From contig NZ_ATYR01000043.1 in assembly GCF_000427785.1 (NCBI RefSeq), forward strand, positions 1 to 33,674: DNA of 33,674 bases, written 5' to 3'. Each line of letters opens with the position of its first letter. Position 1 is the first letter of the stretch. Shown one piece after another: positions 17,984 through 24,877 of the stretch. The translations under genes were made by a program, and so were the position numbers. The notes beneath the pieces were generated by a model. That model worked only from the letters and a program-made list of their open reading frames with translations, was not told where the DNA came from and did not search any database. This DNA is from Massilia alkalitolerans DSM 17462 (lineage in GTDB: Bacteria > Pseudomonadota > Gammaproteobacteria > Burkholderiales > Burkholderiaceae_D).

Positions 17984-19438
17984 TCAGTGGGCGTCCTTAC
18001 TCATAGTTGATCCGGTCAGGTGCTGGACCGCGCGCTCCATCTTCATGAAGCGCGAGCCCTTCACCAGCACAGTCGCTTTCCTATTGCCGCCCAGTGTTGA
18101 ATCCAGTGCTGCCAATAATTCGTCGAACTGCTCGTAATGCCGTGCTCCCGACGCCGTCATGTGACGGGCCAGTTCGCCAGTGGCGAGCACGTGTTCGATG
18201 CCACGCGCCTGAGCGTAAGCACCGATTTCTTCGTGAAACTCTTTACCTTGCGTGCCGACTTCGCCCATGTCGCCGACCACCAGGATGCGCGGGGCCTCAT
18301 ACGCCGCCAGCACGTCGATCGCGGCGCGCATCGAGTCGGGATTCGCGTTGTAGGTGTCGTCGATCACGGTCGCACCAATGGCGGCCTGCTTGCGCTGCAG
18401 GCGGCCGCCGACCGGGGCGAAGCTTTCCAGGCCGCGCACGATGGCCTCGACCGGGATGCCGGCGGCAAGGGTGCTGGCGAAGGCGGCGAGCGCGTTACGC
18501 ACGTTGTGCTCCCCTGCTGCCTGCAGCGTGACGCTGACGGTGTTGCCCCCACCAGCTTCAAAACCGTCATTCCCGCGCAGGCGGGAATCCAAGTTTGCGT
18601 GCGCAGCCGACTGCTCAACGGAATTGGGCGGGAACGACGTTGATATAGTGAGTTGGCTGCCGAAGCCGTTGCTGGTGTAGCTGGCGCTGACATTGCACTG
18701 CTCGGTCAGGCCGAAGGTCAGCACGGGGCATGTCGCTAAGCCGCGCCACAAGTCGGTATACGTATCGTCACCCGGGAACACCGCGACGCCGTCGCTCGGG
18801 AGCGCCTGCAGCACCGAGCCGTTCTCGCGCGCCACCGCTTCCACGGTGTGCATGAATTCCTGGTGCTCGCGCTGGGCGTTGTTCACCATCGCCACGGTGG
18901 GTGCGGCGATGGCGGCCAGGCGGGCGATCTCGCCCGGATGGTTCATGCCCATCTCGATCACGGCGGCGCGATGCGCCTTCCCCAAGCGGAACAGGGTCAG
19001 CGGCACGCCGATCTCGTTGTTCAGGTTGCCCTGGGTCGCCAGACGCGCCTCCTCGCCGACGGCGGCGGCCAGGATCGAAGCGATCATTTCCTTGACCGTG
19101 GTCTTGCCGTTCGAGCCGGTCACGCCGATCACCGGGATGTCATGCTGCGTGCGCCAGGCATTGGCGATGCGGCCCAGCGCCACCAGGGTATCCGGCACCA
19201 CGATCGCAGGCAGGGTCCAGCCCTCCGGCAGCGCGTGTACGACCACCGCGGCCACGCCACGTCCGGCGACCTGGACGAGGAAGCTGTGCGCATCGAAGGT
19301 CTCGCCCTTGAGGGCGACGAACAGCGCGCCGGCGGGGGCCGTGCGGCTGTCGGTCGACACGCCCTCGAAAGCGGCGTCGCCGCCCACGAGCCGTGCGCCC
19401 GGAATCGCGGCGACCAGTTGTGCAAGCGTACCGCGCAT
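17984..19438 (-). CDS. murF: MurF, D-Ala-D-Ala adding ligase, with in-frame repeat insertion
   Basis: MurF attaches D-Ala-D-Ala to the UDP-MurNAc tripeptide. The 484 residues begin MRGTLAQLVAAIPGARLVGG; the ATP loop is GVTGSNGKTTVKEM, and GEHNVRNALAAFA and DDTYNANPDSM are diagnostic. The start at 19438 overlaps the murE stop by one base (TGATG). At about residues 267-291 the protein carries an extra low-similarity stretch containing LDSRLRGNDGF, encoded by a dispersed palindromic repeat (18565-18640). The insertion keeps frame and lies in the central domain just before the GEHNVRN motif, so the enzyme is probably still functional. MurF in this operon is presumably essential. Confidence 0.95.
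   Translation of the reverse strand: MRGTLAQLVAAIPGARLVGGDAAFEGVSTDSRTAPAGALFVALKGETFDAHSFLVQVAGRGVAAVVVHALPEGWTLPAIVVPDTLVALGRIANAWRTQHDIPVIGVTGSNGKTTVKEMIASILAAAVGEEARLATQGNLNNEIGVPLTLFRLGKAHRAAVIEMGMNHPGEIARLAAIAAPTVAMVNNAQREHQEFMHTVEAVARENGSVLQALPSDGVAVFPGDDTYTDLWRGLATCPVLTFGLTEQCNVSASYTSNGFGSQLTISTSFPPNSVEQSAAHANLDSRLRGNDGFEAGGGNTVSVTLQAAGEHNVRNALAAFASTLAAGIPVEAIVRGLESFAPVGGRLQRKQAAIGATVIDDTYNANPDSMRAAIDVLAAYEAPRILVVGDMGEVGTQGKEFHEEIGAYAQARGIEHVLATGELARHMTASGARHYEQFDELLAALDSTLGGNRKATVLVKGSRFMKMERAVQHLTGSTMSKDAH
18565..18640. repeat. REP/MITE-like element inside murF (copy 3)
   Basis: The left arm CGTCATTCCCGCGCAGGCGG with the AATCCAAGTTTGCGT tail (18565-18600) matches the left arm of the copy at 6979. 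The right side (18619-18640, CGGAATTGGGCGGGAACGAC) is a shortened inverse arm. The CGTC ends face outward as at 6979. The element is translated as part of MurF without a stop or frameshift. Confidence 0.85.
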
Positions 19439-20958
19439 CAGTGGGTCCTCATCATGGTAAGCCGCGCGGTCAATGCCAGCGAAGCGTGGTCGGCATCGGA
19501 GAACGGGAGCTTCTTGCCCTTGATTTCCTGGTAGGGCTCGTGGCCCTTCCCTGCCAGCAGGATCACGTCCTGCTTGCCGGCGTTCTTCACGGCCAGCAGG
19601 ATCGCGGTGGCGCGGTCTTCCACGGCCTGGTATTCCTTCTCGATGCCGGCAACGACCTGGGCAATGATGCTGGCCGGCTCTTCGCTGCGCGGGTTGTCGC
19701 TGGTGACCAGGATGTGGTCGGCGGCCTGCGCCACGGCGCCCATCTGCGGGCGCTTGCCCGGGTCGCGGTCGCCGCCGCAGCCGAACACGCACCACAGCTG
19801 GCCGCCGCGCTCGTCGGCCACCTGGCGCAGGGCTTGCAGCGTCTTTTCCAGCGCGTCCGGCGTATGCGCGTAGTCGATCACGACCATCGGCGCATCCTGG
19901 CCGCCGATCTGCTGCATGCGGCCCGGGGCCGGCACCAGCGCCTCGACGGCGTCCACCGCGTTCTTCAAGGACTCGCCCTTGGCCAGCAGCGCGCCCAGCA
20001 CCGCCAGCGCATTGCTGACGTTGAAGTGGCCGACCAGGCGGGTCTTCACCACGGAACTGCCGGCCGGGCTGTCGACCGTGAAGTCGGTGCCCGCGTGGCG
20101 GCTGCGCATGTTCGAGGCGCGCAGGATGGCGACGCCGTCGATGGCCGGCTGCCCGGCCTCGCTCCCGAGCGTGTAGCCGGTCACCGGCAGCGCCGGGAAA
20201 TTCGTGCGCAGGTGCGCCACCAGGCGCAGGCCGGCCGGGTCGTCCAGGTTGACCACGGCATGCTTCAGGCCCTCCCATTCGAACAGCTTCAGCTTGGCGG
20301 CCTCGTAGTCTTCCATCGTGCCGTGGAAGTCGAGGTGGTCGCGGGTCAGGTTGGTGAAGATGGCGACGTCGAAGTGCATGCCGGCGGCGCGCTCCTGCAC
20401 CAGGCCGATGGACGAGACCTCGATCGCCAGCGCGCCGACGTCCTGGGCACGCAGCTCGCCCAGGGTCTGCGCCAGCAGCACGGCGTCCGGCGTGGTATAG
20501 CCAGTGGCGTCGAATTGCGGTTCCGCCCCTTTCTTCACGATGCCGACACCCAGGGTGCCGATCACGGCGGCGGTCTCGCCCAGGCGCGCCAGCGCCTGCC
20601 CGGTCCACACCGCACAGGAAGTCTTGCCGTTGGTGCCGGTGACGCCGACGGTGAACATGCCGGCGTCCGGATTCTGCAACACGCCATGGGCGATCGGACC
20701 CAGGTTCTTCTTCAGCTTGGCCACGCCGAGATGGGCGATGTCGTGCGCCGCGTCCCAGGTGTAGCCTTCTTCTTCATAGACGACGGCGGCCGCGCCGGCG
20801 GCGAGCGCCGACGCGATGTAGCTGCGTCCGTCGGAGGCTTCGCCCGGATAGGCGAAGAACACGTCTCCCTGCGCCACGCGGCGGGAGTCGGAAACGAGTC
20901 GGCCGCCTGGAGCGGCGGCGCGAATCCACTGGCAGATGTCGTTCAGGCTCATCGCCAT
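19438..20958 (-). CDS. murE: MurE, meso-diaminopimelate adding ligase
   Basis: MurE adds the third peptide residue. DNPRSEEPASII carries the DNPR motif that marks meso-diaminopimelate specificity, so the peptidoglycan is DAP type. The ATP loop is GVTGTNGKTSCAVW. I start it at 20958 (MAMSLNDICQW; 506 residues) because GAGGAGGA lies six bases upstream. This ATG overlaps the ftsI stop by one base (TGATG). A second ATG at 20952 is possible. Confidence 0.96.
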   Translation of the reverse strand: MAMSLNDICQWIRAAAPGGRLVSDSRRVAQGDVFFAYPGEASDGRSYIASALAAGAAAVVYEEEGYTWDAAHDIAHLGVAKLKKNLGPIAHGVLQNPDAGMFTVGVTGTNGKTSCAVWTGQALARLGETAAVIGTLGVGIVKKGAEPQFDATGYTTPDAVLLAQTLGELRAQDVGALAIEVSSIGLVQERAAGMHFDVAIFTNLTRDHLDFHGTMEDYEAAKLKLFEWEGLKHAVVNLDDPAGLRLVAHLRTNFPALPVTGYTLGSEAGQPAIDGVAILRASNMRSRHAGTDFTVDSPAGSSVVKTRLVGHFNVSNALAVLGALLAKGESLKNAVDAVEALVPAPGRMQQIGGQDAPMVVIDYAHTPDALEKTLQALRQVADERGGQLWCVFGCGGDRDPGKRPQMGAVAQAADHILVTSDNPRSEEPASIIAQVVAGIEKEYQAVEDRATAILLAVKNAGKQDVILLAGKGHEPYQEIKGKKLPFSDADHASLALTARLTMMRTH

Positions 20959-22733
20959 CACAAATCCTCCTCTACCGGTTCGTCCGGAATGATGATGTCG
21001 GTGATCGATGAGTCGGGCGGCACGTTCGCCGCCCGCAAGGCATTCGAGGCCAGGTCCGCGGCGGTCGGCGCCGCGACGCTGCCCCCGGTTCTCAGGGCCC
21101 CGCGCGGGTTGTCGATCATGACCGCGATGACGAAGCGCGGCTTGGACATCGGCGCGATGCCGACGAAGTAGCCGATGTTGTCGGTCTTCGAGTAGCGGCC
21201 GTTGACGATCTTCTCGGCGGTGCCGGTCTTGCCGCCCACGCGGTAGCCGGCCACCCGGGCGCGCGTTGCGGTGCCGCCCGGCTCCACGACGGATTCCAGC
21301 ATGGTGCGCACCTTGGCCGCGGTCTCGGGCGTGATCACCTGCTGGCCGACCGGCTCTTCGGTAACTTTCAAAAAGGAGAGCGGGATGATGTCGCCGTCGC
21401 GCGCGAACACCATGTAGGAGCGCGCCAGCTGCAGCAGCGACACCGACAGGCCGTGGCCAAAGGACATGTTGGCGTATTCGATCGGCTTCCAGGATTTCCA
21501 TGGACGCACGCGGCCGGCGACGGCGCCCGGGAAGCCGAAGCGCGGCGCCTGGCCGTAGCCGAGTTTGGTGTACAGCTCCCACATGTCCTTCGGCTCGAGC
21601 AGCTGGGCGATCTTGACGGTGCCGACGTTCGAGGACTTCTGGATGATGCCGCTGACGGTCAGCGCGTCCTTCGGGTGCATGTCGCGGATCGGGCGGCCGC
21701 CCACGACGATGCGTCCGCCGGAGGTGTCGAACACGGTGTCCGGGGTGATCTTCTTCTTTTCCAGGCCGAGCGCCACCGTGACCGGCTTGAGGGTCGATCC
21801 CGGCTCGAAGGTGTCGGTGATGACGCGGTTGCGCAGCTGGGCGCCGGTCAGGCCCTTGCGGTCGTTCGGGTTGTAGGTCGGGTAGTTGGCCATGGCCAGC
21901 ACTTCGCCGGTGTGCACGTCCAGCACCACGGCGCCGCCGGCCTGGGCGTTGAACTTCTCGACCGCGTTCTTCACGCTGGTGAAGGCGATGTACTGCAGCT
22001 TGCTGTCGACCGACAGGGTCAGGTCCTTGCCGTGGTGCGGCTCGCGGAACATGCCCAGGTCTTCGGCGATGTGGCCGAGACGGTCGCGGATGACGCGGCG
22101 GCTGCCCGGCACGCCCATCAGCGCCTTCTGGTGGAACAGTTCCATGCCTTCCTGGCCGCGGTCCTCGACGTTGGTGAAACCCACCATGTGGGTCATCACT
22201 TCGCCCTGCGGGTAGTAGCGCTTGTATTCCTTGCGGGTGTCGATGCCGTCGATCTTGAGCTTCTCGATCTGCTCGACCTTGTCCATCTCGACCTGGCGCT
22301 TCAGGTACACATAGCTGCGCTTCGGATCGAGCTTGGTGCGCACCTCGGAGAGCGGCATGTCGAGCAGGCGCGCCAGTTCGGCCAGCTTGTCGTCGGGCGC
22401 GTTCAGCACTTCCTTCGGAAAGGCGGCCACCGCCTTCACCGGCAGCGAAGAGGCCAGCACCTGGCCGTTGCGGTCCATGATCTTGCCGCGCGCGGCCGGC
22501 AGTTCGACCAGGCGCTCGTAGCGGCTCTTGCCCTGCTTTTGCAGGAACTGGGTGGACACGCCCTGCAGCCAGAGCGCGCGCACGGCCAGCGCGGCGAAGG
22601 CCGCGAACAGCACGAACAGCACCAGGCGCGAGCGCCAGTTGGGCACGTTCACGGCCAGGACCGGGCTCTTCGAGAAGGCCACGCCCTTGGACGCGGCCAC
22701 CCGCGAGGTGCTGCGACGTTCGGTGCGGCTCAT
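20958..22733 (-). CDS. ftsI: FtsI (PBP3), septal peptidoglycan transpeptidase
   Basis: FtsI cross-links septal peptidoglycan. The 591-residue protein has a basic cytoplasmic N-terminus, one membrane helix (about residues 37-56) and a PBP dimerisation domain with RGKIMDRNG. The transpeptidase motifs are all present: S313-TLK, S367-SN and K502-TG. It overlaps ftsL by four bases (ATGA). Confidence 0.97.
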   Translation of the reverse strand: MSRTERRSTSRVAASKGVAFSKSPVLAVNVPNWRSRLVLFVLFAAFAALAVRALWLQGVSTQFLQKQGKSRYERLVELPAARGKIMDRNGQVLASSLPVKAVAAFPKEVLNAPDDKLAELARLLDMPLSEVRTKLDPKRSYVYLKRQVEMDKVEQIEKLKIDGIDTRKEYKRYYPQGEVMTHMVGFTNVEDRGQEGMELFHQKALMGVPGSRRVIRDRLGHIAEDLGMFREPHHGKDLTLSVDSKLQYIAFTSVKNAVEKFNAQAGGAVVLDVHTGEVLAMANYPTYNPNDRKGLTGAQLRNRVITDTFEPGSTLKPVTVALGLEKKKITPDTVFDTSGGRIVVGGRPIRDMHPKDALTVSGIIQKSSNVGTVKIAQLLEPKDMWELYTKLGYGQAPRFGFPGAVAGRVRPWKSWKPIEYANMSFGHGLSVSLLQLARSYMVFARDGDIIPLSFLKVTEEPVGQQVITPETAAKVRTMLESVVEPGGTATRARVAGYRVGGKTGTAEKIVNGRYSKTDNIGYFVGIAPMSKPRFVIAVMIDNPRGALRTGGSVAAPTAADLASNALRAANVPPDSSITDIIIPDEPVEEDL

Positions 22734-23002
22734 TTCGCCCCTTCCGTCAGGTACTGGGTACGGGCCGGAGTGAGCGGCGACATGTTCAGGCTGTTGCGCG
22801 CGATCTGCTCGATGCGCTCGTTCTTGCCGAGCGTGGACTGGTCGAGCTGGAGCTGGGCCCAGTCGATCTCGAGCTGGCGCGAATGCTGGTTCAGGCGTTC
22901 GAGTTCGATCAGCAGGTGGCGCGACTGGTAGCGCGCGTTCACCACCGACAGCGCGCAGCCGACCACGGCCACCGTCAGAACGATGTTCAGCTTGACGCTC
23001 AT
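22730..23002 (-). CDS. ftsL: FtsL, small bitopic division protein
   Basis: A 90-residue protein with one N-terminal membrane helix (about residues 4-20) followed by a periplasmic coiled-coil-like segment (LIELERLNQHSRQLEIDWAQ), the layout of FtsL in the FtsQBL complex. RIEQIARNSLNM is characteristic. It overlaps both rsmH (22999-23002) and ftsI (22730-22733) by four bases. Confidence 0.93.
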   Translation of the reverse strand: MSVKLNIVLTVAVVGCALSVVNARYQSRHLLIELERLNQHSRQLEIDWAQLQLDQSTLGKNERIEQIARNSLNMSPLTPARTQYLTEGAK

Positions 23003-23973
23003 GCAGCGCTTTCCTGACGATGCGCCAGGCGTTCGGCCACGCGCAGCACCGCCGAGCGGGCGCGCGGGTTGGCCTCGACCTCGAGGTCGGACGGCTTGGT
23101 CTTGGTGATCAGTTTCATCAGGGGCTGCGGCAGGTCGACAGCGCGGATCGGCAGCCGGCGGTCCGGCTGCTCCACCTTGGCCTTGGACGCGAGGAACTGC
23201 TTGACCATGCGGTCTTCCAGCGAGTGGAAGCTGATCACGGACATGCGCGCCCCCGGCGCCAGCATCGCGTAAGCGGCGCTCAGACCTGCTTCGAGGTCTT
23301 CAAGCTCTTTATTGATGAAAATCCGGACAGCCTGAAAGGTCCGGGTTGCCGGATCCTTGCCCTTTTCGCGTGTTTTGACCGTGTCTGCCACGATTGCGGC
23401 AAGCTCTCGTGTGGTCGAAATTGGCTGGATTGCGCGGCGAGCAACAATCGCCTTTGCAATCTGGAAAGCAAACCGTTCTTCTCCATAATCCCGAATAACC
23501 TTTTCCAGTTGTTGTTGCGTCGCGGTGGCCAGCCATTCGGCCGCCGACATCCCGCGCGTGGTGTCCATGCGCATGTCGAGCGGTCCATCCTGGCGGAAAC
23601 TGAATCCGCGGGAGGCGTCGTCCACCTGGGGCGACGAAATACCAAGGTCCAGCAAGATGCCGTCCACCTGGCGGATGCCGCGCGCGTCAAGCGCGTCGAT
23701 CATCGTGGCAAAACTGTCATGCACGATCGTGAAACGGGGGTCCTGCACTGCTGCCGCGGTGGCGATCGCCTGCGGATCCTTGTCGAAGGCGACCAGGCGG
23801 CCCTGCGGGCCCAGCCGGGACAGGATCAGGCGGCTGTGGCCCCCACGGCCGAACGTGCCATCTATATATGTACCGTTGACGCGCTCGCCGGTCAGGTCAA
23901 GCGCGTCGACTGCTTCATCCAGCAGTACCGTGCGATGCTGAAAAGCTCCAGGCACCGTGTTTGTTTCCGTCAT
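22999..23973 (-). CDS. rsmH: RsmH, 16S rRNA C1402 N4-methyltransferase
   Basis: RsmH (MraW) methylates N4 of C1402 in the decoding centre of 16S rRNA using SAM. The 324-residue product has YIDGTFGRGGHSRLIL (SAM motif I) and the conserved ISFHSLEDRMVKQF near the C-terminus. The start at 23973 (MTETNTVPGAF) is preferred because GAGG lies just upstream, overlapping the mraZ stop; the frame is open further up within mraZ. The segment encoded at about 23281-23520 has clearly lower GC (about 51% by my count) than the flanking 60-base blocks (about 70%), though the protein sequence remains normal. Confidence 0.96.
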   Translation of the reverse strand: MTETNTVPGAFQHRTVLLDEAVDALDLTGERVNGTYIDGTFGRGGHSRLILSRLGPQGRLVAFDKDPQAIATAAAVQDPRFTIVHDSFATMIDALDARGIRQVDGILLDLGISSPQVDDASRGFSFRQDGPLDMRMDTTRGMSAAEWLATATQQQLEKVIRDYGEERFAFQIAKAIVARRAIQPISTTRELAAIVADTVKTREKGKDPATRTFQAVRIFINKELEDLEAGLSAAYAMLAPGARMSVISFHSLEDRMVKQFLASKAKVEQPDRRLPIRAVDLPQPLMKLITKTKPSDLEVEANPRARSAVLRVAERLAHRQESAA

Positions 23974-23980
23974 CGGCGCC

Positions 23981-24409
23981 TCAGAAGGAGAAATTGGAAA
24001 GGACATCGGGCATGCCGCCAGCAACAGCTTCGGCTTCGCTTTCGGCAAGCTTGGCGGCATCCCAGATTTCGAAATGGGTGCCCATGCCCAACATCATGAC
24101 TTCTTTCTCCAAACCCACGGCGGCGCGCAGCTCGGGCGAAATCAGCACCCGGCCTGCGCTGTCCAACTCGACATCGCACGCGTTACCAAGGAAAATGCGC
24201 TGCCACGCACGGGCCGACATCGGCCAGGCCGCGATCTGCTCGCGATGCTGCTCCCACACCGGGCGCGGGAAGAACAGCAGGCAGCCGTGCGGATGCTTCG
24301 TCAGCGTCATCCGGCCCTCGCACTGGACCGCAAGGGCGTCACGATGCTTTGCCGGGATCGACATCCTTCCTTTAGCATCGAGATTGATCGCTGACGCGCC
24401 CTGGAACAC
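23981..24409 (-). CDS. mraZ: MraZ, AbrB-like regulator of the dcw operon
   Basis: MraZ is a ring-forming DNA-binding protein with two SpoVT/AbrB half-domains that represses its own operon. Both copies are visible in the 142 residues: LDAKGRMSIPAKHRDAL near the N-terminus and LDSAGRVLISPELRAAVG in the second half. It starts with GTG at 24409, with AGG about nine bases upstream. rsmH begins seven bases after its stop. Four candidate MraZ boxes lie 64-104 bases upstream. Confidence 0.96.
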   Translation of the reverse strand: MFQGASAINLDAKGRMSIPAKHRDALAVQCEGRMTLTKHPHGCLLFFPRPVWEQHREQIAAWPMSARAWQRIFLGNACDVELDSAGRVLISPELRAAVGLEKEVMMLGMGTHFEIWDAAKLAESEAEAVAGGMPDVLSNFSF

Positions 24410-24472
24410 GTATTTACCTAGCTTGGAGAATTATCAATTTAGAATTTTTTGGCCGCCTGGGGTTCCAAAACT

Positions 24473-24512
24473 CCCCCACAAATCGACACTTTTTCACACT
24501 GTTTCCCACTTT
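24473..24512 (-). promoter_or_regulatory. Candidate MraZ operator, four tandem 10-bp repeats
   Basis: On the minus strand four consecutive 10-mers with the same GTG core are seen: AAAGTGGGAA, ACAGTGTGAA, AAAGTGTCGA and TTTGTGGGGG. The spacing is exactly 10 bases with no gap. This matches the AAAGTGKNNN and TGGG-type direct repeats reported for MraZ in other bacteria. The first box overlaps the -10 of the candidate mra promoter, which fits repression of the whole cluster. Confidence 0.8.
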
Positions 24513-24536
24513 ATTGGAATCAATGTTGGTGGTCAA
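24508..24536 (-). promoter_or_regulatory. Candidate mra promoter
   Basis: TTGACC (24531-24536), a 17-base spacer and TAAAGT (24508-24513) form a promoter on the minus strand. Transcription would start near 24501 and give a leader of about 92 nt before mraZ. A weaker alternative is TTGGAA (24463-24468) with an AT-rich -10 (around 24430-24445) nearer the gene. Confidence 0.6.
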
Positions 24537-24696
24537 GCGAATTCACGCTTGGCAAATCCGGATTTTTCTAATGAAACCAAGGACTTAGCGGCATCTATTG
24601 AGGCATCCCGAAGCTAAAATGTCTCGTAAATCAGTCACTTAGGAAACAACATGAAGGTTGGACCTCAGTTGTAATGACAAGCTTTCCGTTTGATCA

Positions 24697-24725
24697 ACGT
24701 CACGTCATGACGTCGTCTTTTTTTT
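24697..24725 (+). terminator. Orphan intrinsic terminator
   Basis: ACG and ACGT arms (24697-24705, with a two-base bulge) pair with ACGTCGT (24710-24716) around a CATG loop, followed by eight T (24718-24725). The stem is modest but the T run is strong. No annotated plus-strand gene lies upstream, so it would end a small RNA or act as an attenuator for the AAA+ gene. Confidence 0.5.
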
Positions 24726-24812
24726 ATGGAAACTAAAATTGCCGCACAGAATTAGTGACCTGGGATTGGCGGCGCTCGGCTGGAAGCGTAGGATCGGGGC
24801 ATGGCGAAGACC

Positions 24813-24861
24813 CATCCGGCCAAGGCCCGCCCGGCAGGATGGAGGCCGGATGGGGGCGGGC
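24813..24861 (+). promoter_or_regulatory. Structured leader with two competing hairpins
   Basis: CATCCGGCC (24813-24821) pairs perfectly with GGCCGGATG (24844-24852). GCCCGCCC (24825-24832) pairs perfectly with GGGCGGGC (24854-24861). The arms are interleaved, so they form either alternative hairpins or a pseudoknot, ending about five bases before the AGGAGA ribosome binding site of the AAA+ gene. This could control translation. Confidence 0.45.
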
Positions 24862-24877
24862 GACCTAGGAGAAAGCC

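Larger units (their letters stand above)
24513..24877. other. AT-rich region between mraZ and the AAA+ gene
   Basis: No conserved gene is visible in these 365 bases. GC is about 42% over 24541-24660, far below the neighbours. On the plus strand it holds a TCTAAT -10-like box (24567-24572), two adjacent seven-codon mini-ORFs (24619-24642 and 24651-24674, the second with an AGGA ribosome binding site), an intrinsic-terminator-like hairpin and the structured leader of the AAA+ gene. Confidence 0.5.

Noticed and set aside
18565..18640. murF as a pseudogene broken by the repeat
   Set aside because: The frame continues through the insertion and all downstream MurF motifs are present.
17984..20608. 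An 874-residue frame ending in MurF, suggesting a MurE-MurF fusion
   Set aside because: The upstream part is out-of-frame murE; MurE is encoded in another frame and ends at 19438 where MurF starts.
19438..21582. A 714-residue frame ending in MurE
   Set aside because: The extra N-terminus is out-of-frame ftsI. A strong ribosome binding site marks the MurE start at 20958.
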